64,000 nucleotides of DNA from Didymella arachidicola (lineage: Eukaryota; Ascomycota; Dothideomycetes; Pleosporales; Didymellaceae), in assembly GCA_016630955.3 (NCBI GenBank), contig CM049992.1, positions 434,001 through 498,000 of the forward strand, read 5' to 3'. The notes below the pieces were generated by a model that ran no database searches, was not told where the DNA came from, and saw only the letters and a list, made by a program, of their open reading frames with translations. Shown here in pieces: positions 55,578-64,000 of this stretch. The first letter of the stretch is position 1, and every line of letters begins with the position of its first letter. The position numbers and the translations under genes were made by a program.

Positions 55578-56969
55578 ATGACCTCCCTTGTACCACTCTA
55601 CATTCTTATCGCATATAGCATCAGCGTTATGGTTTGCAACATGAAAGGCGCTGTCAGCTTTGGCCTCTTCAGCACAGCAGTAGCGCTGAACCACAACAAA
55701 CTCGACCACATTCCTCAACAAGTACTGCTACAAGATGCATGTCCCTCGGAGTCGATATTGCGCGACGGAGAATGCCATCTCGCTGCTACCCCGCCTTCAG
55801 AAATCACTTTCCAGTCCAACCTCACAACCTCGCTTGACGAAGCTCGACTCACAGCATCACGTCAATCGGGGTTTCCGTGGACATTCTGGCCCGATTGCTT
55901 CTCAGTCGATGAGAAGTCCGACCCATACTGCGTCTTTAGCGACCAAAGCTTCGCGAACGGGCGCGGAATCGTCATCATCACCACAGAGCCACTCGCATAT
56001 GGTATGCTCCAGAAGCAAGCCTTCAAGAACCCGGAATCTTTGCATCGTTCAAACCAGCACTCGAACCCACCCTTTGTGCAGCACGAGTTTCCGATTAAGG
56101 GGCGCGGTCTTGTTGCGAACAAGACGCTGTTCCGTGGTGATCAAATCTTCGCATCCACGCCGCTTGTAATCGCCGACCCGGATACATACGATCTGCCAGA
56201 CTCCGAACGCCTTGAACTGATGTATCGTGGGGTAGAATCTCTACCAGAGGCTTCTCGCAAGATGTACTGGGAACTCCTTGGTCACTTCAACGGCGATGCC
56301 GTCGACGACAGATTCAATACCAACAACTTCGAGATTGCCATCGATGATGTTTCGCAAGGTGCTCTGTTTCCTGAGATTGCCATGCTCAACCACGACTGCA
56401 GACCAAATGCAGCCTACTTCTTCGATGAAGAGACATTGACTCATCATGTGAATGCTATACGCACGATTGTGCCGGGCGAGGAGATTACGATCTCATACAT
56501 CGACAGCGAGAAAGAGAGTGCATACCGCATCAAGAGACTCGAACATAATTGGGGGTTCAGGTGCGACTGCTCTGCATGCACAGCACACCCGAGTCTTATC
56601 GCGGAGTCTGACGCAAGGCTGAACCAAATCCAAGAGCTGATCGAGAAACTCAATGACTGGACACCGGACTCTTCTGCAACACCTGAGATAGCCGAAACAC
56701 TCCTAAGCTTGTACACTCAGGAGCGCTTGTGGGCATACCACGCTACAGCTTACAAGCACACTGCAGAGGTCTACAGCAGCTTTGGCAAGAAGTACGAGGC
56801 CATCAAGTACGCGAGACTCGCTGCTGAGTTTGCCATACTGGACAAGGGCTTCAACGATGGCGATGTCAAGGAAATGAAGAAGATGGCCAAGGAGCCAGAG
56901 CAGACGTGGAGCTGGAATAAGAGGGTCGGCTTGAAGAGTGGTGGATGCGGGTGCGGCAAGACTCATTGA
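55578..56969 (+). CDS. SMYD-like SET-domain protein
   Basis: Lysine-methyltransferase-type SET protein, 463 residues, one exon. SET domain about residues 165-325: PIKGRGLVANKTLFRGDQIF (the SAM-side GxG), FPEIAMLNHDCRPNAAYFF (the NHxC pseudoknot motif, here NHDC), VPGEEITISYID (EEI-Y motif) and the post-SET cysteines RCDCSAC. No MYND finger splits the domain, so it belongs with the SET-only SMYD/SET5-like fungal proteins. A helical C-terminal region and a Cys/Gly-rich end (GGCGCGKTH) follow. The N-terminus is hydrophobic (MTSLVPLYILIAYSISVMV) and a second in-frame Met at 55641 also precedes a hydrophobic stretch, which suggests a signal peptide; unusual for a SET enzyme. Substrate unknown. Confidence 0.85.
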   Translation: MTSLVPLYILIAYSISVMVCNMKGAVSFGLFSTAVALNHNKLDHIPQQVLLQDACPSESILRDGECHLAATPPSEITFQSNLTTSLDEARLTASRQSGFPWTFWPDCFSVDEKSDPYCVFSDQSFANGRGIVIITTEPLAYGMLQKQAFKNPESLHRSNQHSNPPFVQHEFPIKGRGLVANKTLFRGDQIFASTPLVIADPDTYDLPDSERLELMYRGVESLPEASRKMYWELLGHFNGDAVDDRFNTNNFEIAIDDVSQGALFPEIAMLNHDCRPNAAYFFDEETLTHHVNAIRTIVPGEEITISYIDSEKESAYRIKRLEHNWGFRCDCSACTAHPSLIAESDARLNQIQELIEKLNDWTPDSSATPEIAETLLSLYTQERLWAYHATAYKHTAEVYSSFGKKYEAIKYARLAAEFAILDKGFNDGDVKEMKKMAKEPEQTWSWNKRVGLKSGGCGCGKTH

Positions 56970-57722
56970 TCAGTGCATGAGCTTACGACCAGAATTTTCT
57001 TTTCCCAGTGCATTAACCGGCGTTCGCTAGCATTATGAATGGCCTAGATGGCCATTTTCTGTAGTAATTGTTCAACATTCATGCTCAATATGCTCTTCCA
57101 CTTTGAACCGTGAGTAAAGCCACTCCCGCGGCATCCTTGCGTCATCTTAGATCAAGCAGGATGGAGTGAGGACCTAGGGCCCTGGTAGCATGCCAGCCAC
57201 CACCCGCATGGTGACACCAGACTCGGAAACATTTTCCCGGTAGGGCAATAGTCGAGATCAAAGACTCAATTGGGCCTCGGAAAAACGGTCAAATCGACGA
57301 GGAAAATGATGACAATGGGTTGGTCCAATCTGATGAAGAGTGGTCGAGCTACGAGCGTCGCTCAGTCACCTGCGCCGCCCTCTAAACATATACAAAAGGT
57401 CGCAACGCCGAGTTTGTCTATTAGCCAGTGATTTATGGGTATGGTATATATATACTGGGTAACGAATGATGAGGCTTTAAAAATGAGCTAACCGAGCCAG
57501 ACCTGTTTTTGTGGTTCTACAAGGACGTCCGAAGCACAACAGTGAGCCAAGCAAGCCAGGAATTGGCTATGAGGAAGGCAATGGTGATAGTCAGTCTGTT
57601 CACTCCGATATTCTCCAGTCAAACTAAAGGGGATGTTGTGTCGCATTGCAAGAAGGGTATCGAATTGAAGGCAAGCGCTCCATGCTATGCTAAATCGATG
57701 AAAAGAAAGCATGACCGCCGAT
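56970..57722. other. intergenic region with short hairpin
   Basis: No gene supported. A 7-bp hairpin (aatggcc / ggccatt, 57038-57044 and 57050-57056) lies about 70 bp after the SET gene stop and could mark its 3' end. Confidence 0.4.
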
Positions 57723-60466
57723 TCATAAGTCGTCAGCGGGCCTAACTCCACTGTATAATGCATCGAGCTTCAGGTCTTGAATGTGAAACTTCCAATTCCT
57801 AATCTTGGGTATCAATATTCGCCAGCCGCGGTCTTCGGTCTCTTCTAGCAAAATCTCTGCCTTGCGCTCTGCATCTTCTTCGTCTACTGCGCAGATGACG
57901 AACGATGATAGATAGAACATGACGAAGGGAAACTTGTTGTTGATGTGGTGCTGAATGTAGTATTGCCAGGCGTGCGAAGACCAAGGACGATCAAAGGCTG
58001 TTGATTAAGTCAGTACAGGATACCATAGGTAAGCAATCGTTTGAGAAGTGCACTCACGCATCGCGTTCCAATGGTAGAGATGTCCCTCAGGCGTCGCAAA
58101 GTTCGAGCCAGTATTGCCCAGACTTTTCATGGTGGGCATGGGCCAAGCACAGTAGTGCGTTTGTATCGAGCCCTTGGCCATGATACCGTTGGGGTTCTGC
58201 TGCTTCCAAGCATGCGCGAAGTCCGACAGCAGATTTGTCGGCGGGAAAGGCAGTGAAGGTACACGTTGGCCGTCGGAGGTCACCTCTGTATGCTCGTAAG
58301 GAAAATACAGGTCGAGTGCTCCGTCTGAGCCTTGTAAGATGACCGGCTGCGATTGTGGCTCTTCCCACTGAGGTAGTAATGTGACGATGCCGCAGCGCTC
58401 CATGTCGTCAACCACGCGCCTGATGAAGCGGTTCTCGTTCCGAGTAAGTTTCTCAGAAGCTATATCTCTTTGGTGAGTGGCAACCATGCTCTGATCTGGA
58501 TCATGACATCGGAAACGATTACCATCATACTGAACGTCGTGAGGTGGAGGGAAGCGCATCTCCTGACTACATTCGATCTCCGTCTCTTCTAAAAGGATCT
58601 CTTGCAGAGAAGCAGGTATGACGCTGCGTATGACACGTTTCGCGACAGTGCGAGGTGAAGGATCTCCTTGAAGCATCAATAGCGCATCTTGAATGATATC
58701 GAGCAGCTCGAACGGCTGACCGACTTCACGGTCGATGATGATGAACTGCCAAGAGTCCACCACAATTGGGTCGTACATTGACGTTTTCCTCAAGCGCAAA
58801 TGATTTTTGATGTCTTCCAACGTCGTTGTTGTGGTCCATGGGGCGTCGAATAGACCTTCGCGGGTTGCTGCAGAGCGATGGCGATTGATGAACAACTCTG
58901 GCTCCGTTGGGTGTACGGTAGCTTCTGCGTTGGTACCCTCGTATACAACGAGGTAGAGGCGATTAGATCGTTTGCGCATTTCTTCGAGGAAGTCACGGGT
59001 AAAGGGGTCACCCATCGCCATCTGCCCGCAGACGTAGTTGCGGCTTTCCTCATAGACGTAAGAGTTGCCGTTAATTTTGGGACTTCGGCCTGATGTATAG
59101 TCACCCTTACCTGTTGGCACGAAACCAACGTAAACGCCTGTAGTGTACTCAGCCAAAATAGACGTGGCGTCGAACCAATGCTCATTGTACATGCCAAGCA
59201 TCAAGAGTTTGCAGATGCTAGTGTAGTCCTCGAAGTTGGAGCAGATACTGGCAACTGTCCATGGTGTGAGAAGCGTAGGGAACCAGCGATAGCTAAGTTG
59301 GCGTCAGTGTAGTACAAAATAATATTGCAGTGTTACTCACAGAATATCCCATGCAGGTTTCGTCATGTGAAGCCCTTCCGTGGACGCAGGGATGATGCCA
59401 CCGAGCAGGCGGATTGACTTGATATCACCGCCAGCCAATGTCTGCGCACATATTGCGACGCGAAGGTACTGCACTGCTTGAGGTCGCCAAGCATTTTCGA
59501 AGTAATCGCAGTACATCTCAAGCTGACTAGCCTAACAACCTGCCAGAAAGTCATCAATGCCACGTGAGTGACTTGCATGCTCTAGAACTTCCGCCTCGCT
59601 ATCGTTAACAATCATGATACGGAACCATGCCCTAACAATGTCTGCACCAATGTCCGACTGATCAGCACTCAAGGAATCTGCTCGGCGAGGCCTGTCGTCT
59701 AGATCGGGTACGATACTATAGAGCCGCCTGATGGCCTCATTGCAGATGTCGGTCTGGAACTGCTTGAGAATGCGAATACTGCCATCATCCGGCAGATTCT
59801 GGATTCAAGTCATAGGTATTCTGGAGCTTAGCGGTGATTGAAGGACCATAATCTTCTCGAACTGCTCCGCGTCCGGGTATGGCGTCACGGACCTGGGTGT
59901 CTCTGGCGTTGGGCGCCGATCTTTCATGTTGGACACTGCGTGACCTGTCAGCTCTGATACAGCACGCACGAGCGAGTCATTTTGGCCTCGAGGCCGCGAC
60001 TACTCGGGACTGCCTTGAGACAAAATTCACTGAGTAAGGCGTCCGCTAGTTGCCGCGTATCTGTCTCAACTTTCGAGATCCATTTTGTGTAATCTGGAGT
60101 ATCGACCCCTCGAGTGTGGAACCTTTCGCGTAGACGTCGTCGCAAGTTCATGGCGAGCTGAAGTTTGTGCATCTTTTGCTTTGCCGATTGCGGGTTCCTC
60201 ACTTCTACCTTGTCTGCCTCTTTCTGGACCTTGTCCCATGCCATGTTCATGTCCTTCAGATCTTGCGCATGACGAGGGCACCGATCGTCCTCCTCGGACA
60301 GCAGTGGTACGCCGCATGGTCGTCCATCTGATTCAATAGCCTCACATATATCTCCTTGCAGCGCTGGCGATCGTGGTGGAGAAGACGAACGTATCAAGTT
60401 GCGCGATCTGGTTTGGAAGCTTGGGCGACGTTCCTGTAGGGACGGGATGCGTAGATGAATACTCAT
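57723..60466 (-). CDS. conserved-type protein of unknown function
   Basis: Not recognised. Six exons on the minus strand: 60031-60466, 59847-59986, 59577-59798, 59341-59531, 58058-59292 and 57723-57997, all in phase, 832 residues. Introns are 44, 48, 45, 48 and 60 bp. The third (59532-59576) uses a GC donor (GCAAGT) with a normal AG; reading through it gives a stop, which supports splicing. Joins include RQLADALLSQNDSLVRAV, EQFEKIMNLPDDGSIR, EVLEHASQLEMYCDYF, PAWDILYRWFPTLL and HWNAMPFDRPWSSHAW. The N-terminus has a possible zinc site, C41, C51, C63 and H66 (CEAIESDGRPCGV ... CPRH), then a Lys/Arg-rich helical region. The rest is soluble, with no membrane segment. The first two introns have weak donors (GTGAAT, GTCCTT), so those limits are least certain. 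Confidence 0.72.
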
Positions 60467-62062
60467 GGCTGGAGGAAGACGACCGAAAATCAATCAAGAA
60501 CAAATGGAAGCCGAAATCGACGGTCGTAGGTGCTCAAGCGGACACTTTCATTCGCGCCAAAGCATTCCGGGCCGGCAAGGTTGTCGGCAAAAGGAAGGCG
60601 GAATATGACAATCCAAGCTCAATAGAGGGGCTGCTGCACTGAAGACTCCTAGAAACGCTCACCCATGCGGCGCAGCACCATGTGAAGGATCTGGGGGGCT
60701 CGCCATGGCACTTGGCATTGTGGAGAAGGAGGTCCATGCAGCAGGCGCGAAGCGCTTAGGCGGTTAAGTAAATGGTATCATGTTCACTTGGACACGGAAC
60801 GGGTGTGGAGAAAGGATAGCCGCCGTATCGAAGTCTCACTGTTTGCCGCAAGCCAAAAAATGTTGGAGCAGCTGGACGTAGCCTCGCATGAAGCCTCAAG
60901 CACGATCGGTAGCACGATGTATCTGTTGTGCGGGTACCAAACCCGTCAGTTGCCTTCGTGCTGTACCTACCACCTAGAGACTTGCACAATCAGAGATTGA
61001 GCCCAGCTGTGAAGGCACTGGCCTATCGAAATGCCCACGGCCTAACAGACGACGATCAAGTTATCGAGTGAAACGCGTCTTCGCAAGCCGACTGGCGTCT
61101 GGCGTTCCGGTGGGGCACACCCGGCAGTCAAATACTCTCGAAGTATTGCAGTCAGGGGGTTCACAGCGCGTCTATAGTCTTGGCAGAGTGCGCGCTCTCG
61201 GCTCCTTCCGAGATTGAATGGTTGTATGTGCGCTCTCAGTTCCATGGTCTTCGGCGCGTAAAGACGTCTGCTCATTGGTGGGGATCGACTCTAGCATCAA
61301 CGATTGCGATCTGATATAGGACAGCAGCGAAGTACACCCATTGTCGAAGGACGAAGGACGAAGGTAACGATACATTCGTATATTTCGTAGTCGAGCTGGG
61401 CATGCACTGTGCAGCGTTAGCGTTGGCGTGAACGTCATTCCCTCGCATATGTTATCAGTAATCCAGTCTGTCGCATCTGCGATCAGTAATCCAGTCCGTG
61501 AAGTCCAGAACTTAGCCTATTCGCTGTGGCATCGTGGCCCGGGCAAGAAAGAATTGATGCAAAAGCACGTTTTAGGCTCGGTGTTACGATGTTTCTGCCT
61601 CTTGATGCGTCGTATTGGCTGAGCATGCCGCGACAACATGCCGCGACAACATCACGATGCCGTGCGGACGCCGTGTAGAGGCTGTACTTGTTCTATGAAT
61701 AGCTCAAACAGTTGGCAAAGGGTAAAATTGAAAGAGACAGCGCAGGCGATTGGGCTAATAGAAAGTGGTTGGTGTGTCCGGTGTGAGAGGGCTGTAGTGT
61801 TCAAAATGAGCGCGCACTGATGATTTCGTCATCTTTCCGAGGTAAACTACCGTAGAATTCCGCTTATGTGAGAATAAGCTAGTGTTGGAAGAAGCAGGCA
61901 GCTAGCTTTGCGGGGGCAAGAGGGCTCAAGATCGTGATCACGCGTTGCAAACTGACAGCCGGCCATGCTGGTGGTCATGCTTCTTCGAATATGTGAAACT
62001 ACGGACAATGTGGCTATGTGTAGTCAGTCCATCATCATATTATCCGGGTTCACCTTGACTAC
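60467..62062. other. intergenic region
   Basis: 1.6 kb with only short overlapping frames; none shows a domain or splice partner. A small direct repeat (catgccgcgacaa, twice) lies at 61624-61650. No gene supported. Confidence 0.45.
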
Positions 62063-63602
62063 CTAGTACTCAAGTGCCTCTTCGAACAACCCTCTCAACT
62101 GCTCTCTTTGTTGATCGAGCTCAGTCTCGAGGTGCGGCGCCAGCATCAGCACTCTTTGCTGTGGAATTGTGCCTTCCACCAGACCATCGACATGCTCCTT
62201 CCCAAACCCTAGCGCCTTCAAGCCACGAGGTTGGTCACCCAATTTGACAAGAAATTCCGCCAGCGCTTCACCCAAAACCTCACCGGCGCTTTCCCTCTTC
62301 ACGTTCGAGATGTCTACACCAAAGGCCTCAGCAGCCGCCAAATGCCTCTCGGGGTTCGATGCGCCTGTGAACTTGAACACCGCCGGTGCAGTGACAGCAA
62401 CCGAGACACCATGTGGAATGATGGCGTGGTCGACTTGGTAGCCAGCGTGCTTGTACCCCGGATTCTGGCCTGAGATGGGGTATGACATGCCGTGGCACAA
62501 ATGTACACCCGCATTGCCGAATCCTACGCCTGCCAGTGTCGCAGCGAGCAGCATCTGGCTTTGTGCCTCATGGTCTTCAGGATCCTTTACTGCGCGAGGC
62601 AGATACTTCACAGTGTCGCGAAGAGCTTGCAGAGAGAAGATGTCGGAGATCGGGTTCGCGCCTTGATAGGCAGGGCGCAGAATTGGGTTCGTGGGGCGCG
62701 GAGTGCGCTCGTGGTAAGGAATGGCCGTCCACGATTCGAGGGAATGACAAAGTACATCCAGACCTGAGGAGGCGTGGACTGCGCTGGGCATGGTGCGTGT
62801 ATTGATGGGATCGACTATGCCGAGTGTGGGCTTCAGATTGCGGTGTGCAATGCCGGTCTTTGCACGCTTCGACACCAGGTCGAAGATAGCGGTACCAGTC
62901 GTCTCAGAACCTGTTCCTGCTGTTGTCGGTACGGCGACAAGAGGGAAGAGCTTTCCGGGAATGGGTAGGCCCTTGCCAAGAGGTGCATTGACGAAGTCAA
63001 GGAAGTCGGCCTCTGAGGTCTGTTAGCACGCTCGACGTATTTCCCAAGGTGGGGAGAGGCATACCAGGAAATGTGGTGTACAAATTCATCAACTTCGCAG
63101 TATCGATCACACTACCGCCGCCCACCGCCAGGAACGCGTCTGGCTTCCAAGGCTTTGCGAAGTCGATCGCCTCCTTGATGCTGCTATCCTTTGGCTCCAC
63201 TCTGACCTTGTCGTAGATCTCGAAGGTCACGCCCTCCCTTGACAGCCCTTCAACAACCTGCTTCATGGCGTCCAGCTTGCGAACATTCTGATCTGTGACA
63301 ACCATCACGCGCTTCGACCCCATGTTCTTGAAGTCCATACCAACTTCTTTCGTACACCCGGGACCGAAGCGTATACTCGATGCTGCCATCTCGAAGGCAT
63401 ATTCTTTCTGCTGAGAGAGATCGACGGGCGTTGCGAGGTGTCGGCGTGCCTGGTGGATTGTGGACGGTGTCTGATTGTGGTAGTTCGGGTTGGCGTGGCA
63501 GGGACATGATGAAGGATGTGTGAACTGAACGGTTCGAAGAAGGTTCACTGCTCGTGCGGCGCGGGAGGGCGCAATGCGGACGGCGGTTGAGATCGTCATC
63601 AT
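62063..63602 (-). CDS. hydroxyacid-oxoacid transhydrogenase (iron alcohol dehydrogenase family)
   Basis: Mitochondrial HOT/ADHFE1-type enzyme, converting 4-hydroxybutyrate plus 2-oxoglutarate to succinate semialdehyde plus 2-hydroxyglutarate. Exons 63065-63602 and 62063-63012 (52-bp intron), 495 residues; the join reads YTTFPEADFLDFVNAPLG. The start at 63602 yields a presequence rich in Arg, Ala and Ser (TAVRIAPSRAARAVNLLRTV) suited to mitochondrial import. Motifs: AVGGGSVIDTAK (nucleotide loop), PTTAGTGSETTGTAIF, the metal-binding HSLESWT and GVHLCHGMSYPISG, and DHAIIPHGVSVAVTAPAVF, all characteristic of this subgroup. Length matches the family (about 460-500). No functional link to its neighbours is evident. 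Confidence 0.92.
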
Positions 63603-64000
63603 GAGCTGATCGAGCTGGACGATCTGGGGGATGCTTTGAAATTGAGTTACGCAGGAGCTCAGTAGAGATTGAAACGGTTCCGGGAGTGCCTGAAGAATCA
63701 ATTATATCAGAACTTCAAGGAGTGTGAGGTTCATCTTCCGGAAAGATGTGCGGAGGAGCGCAGGGAGCACCACTGTGCTATGATGCGGAGAGGCGACCTC
63801 GGCTCAACTGACAGACGACGCTATTCCCAGTGAGGTATGCCGACTTGTGGGGAAAGCTCCGAACTTCGTTGAAAACACCAATTTGCCATCACAAGCGATC
63901 ATGATCGTTATAGCAAAGAAGACGCATACATACGCAGTCGAGTTAAATACCCTTGCCTGCTCTAAGTGCGCGACAGCTCATCTGTTCATCTCCTCAATGT
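63603..64000. other. upstream region of the transhydrogenase
   Basis: 398 bases of promoter side; no gene or motif recognised before the window ends. Confidence 0.4.

Noticed and set aside
37285..60466. Secondary-metabolite gene cluster
   Set aside because: No PKS, NRPS, terpene synthase or DMATS gene is present; the oxidase, RTA1-family and regulator genes do not make a cluster by themselves.
1..64000. CRISPR arrays, bacterial operons, riboswitches, prophage
   Set aside because: No direct-repeat arrays or bacterial signals; the introns and gene families are fungal.

Overview
The window is nuclear DNA from a filamentous ascomycete, most likely a Dothideomycete of the Pleosporales type. The basis is short GT-AG introns of about 42-125 bp (mostly 45-65 bp), Zn2Cys6 regulators, a cellobiose dehydrogenase, an RTA1-family protein, a pogo/Fot1-type transposon, and broken genes whose stop codons look like RIP damage (C-to-T in CpA). 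No species can be fixed from sequence alone. Most genes are spliced, so the coordinates given are gene spans and the exon limits are in the evidence. Splice sites were read by eye and checked for phase.

Layout. 0.3-16.9 kb is a housekeeping arm: GPI16/PIG-T (GPI transamidase), a small single-pass membrane protein, a Ste20-type PAK kinase, the E1-beta subunit of branched-chain 2-oxoacid dehydrogenase, a MAM3/CNNM-type CBS-domain membrane protein, and an unrecognised multi-pass membrane protein. 17.4 kb holds a broken intron-containing tRNA-Gln(CUG). 17.9-25.3 kb looks like a small catabolic cluster: class II ketose-bisphosphate aldolase, Zn2Cys6 regulator, short-chain dehydrogenase and an MFS transporter of the allantoate-permease type. 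26.7-35.3 kb is a second metabolic block: an OsmC/Ohr protein, a divergently transcribed two-subunit biotin-dependent acyl-CoA carboxylase of an unusual clade with no evident mitochondrial signal, and an SCPx-type thiolase ending in the peroxisomal signal SRL. Two degenerate reading frames lie in or next to this block.

37.3-44.4 kb carries a secreted cellobiose dehydrogenase (cytochrome, flavin and CBM1 modules) and, 2.2 kb away, a six-exon Zn2Cys6 regulator with a DUF3425-like C-terminus. 46.2-48.3 kb is a complete pogo/Fot1-like DNA transposon with perfect 43-bp terminal repeats, TA target duplication and an intact transposase. 49.6-60.5 kb holds an RTA1-family protein, a degraded gene with CAG/CAA-to-stop changes, a secreted Fet3-like multicopper oxidase, an SMYD-like SET protein with a hydrophobic N-terminus, and an 832-residue protein of unknown function. 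The window ends with a mitochondrial hydroxyacid-oxoacid transhydrogenase.

Working together: the carboxylase pair plus thiolase could carboxylate and then cleave a branched or isoprenoid-like acyl-CoA. The aldolase/SDR/MFS/regulator set could import and cleave a sugar or polyol. The cellobiose dehydrogenase and the multicopper oxidase are extracellular redox enzymes of plant-biomass growth. These pathway links are inferences from gene neighbourhood, not direct observations.
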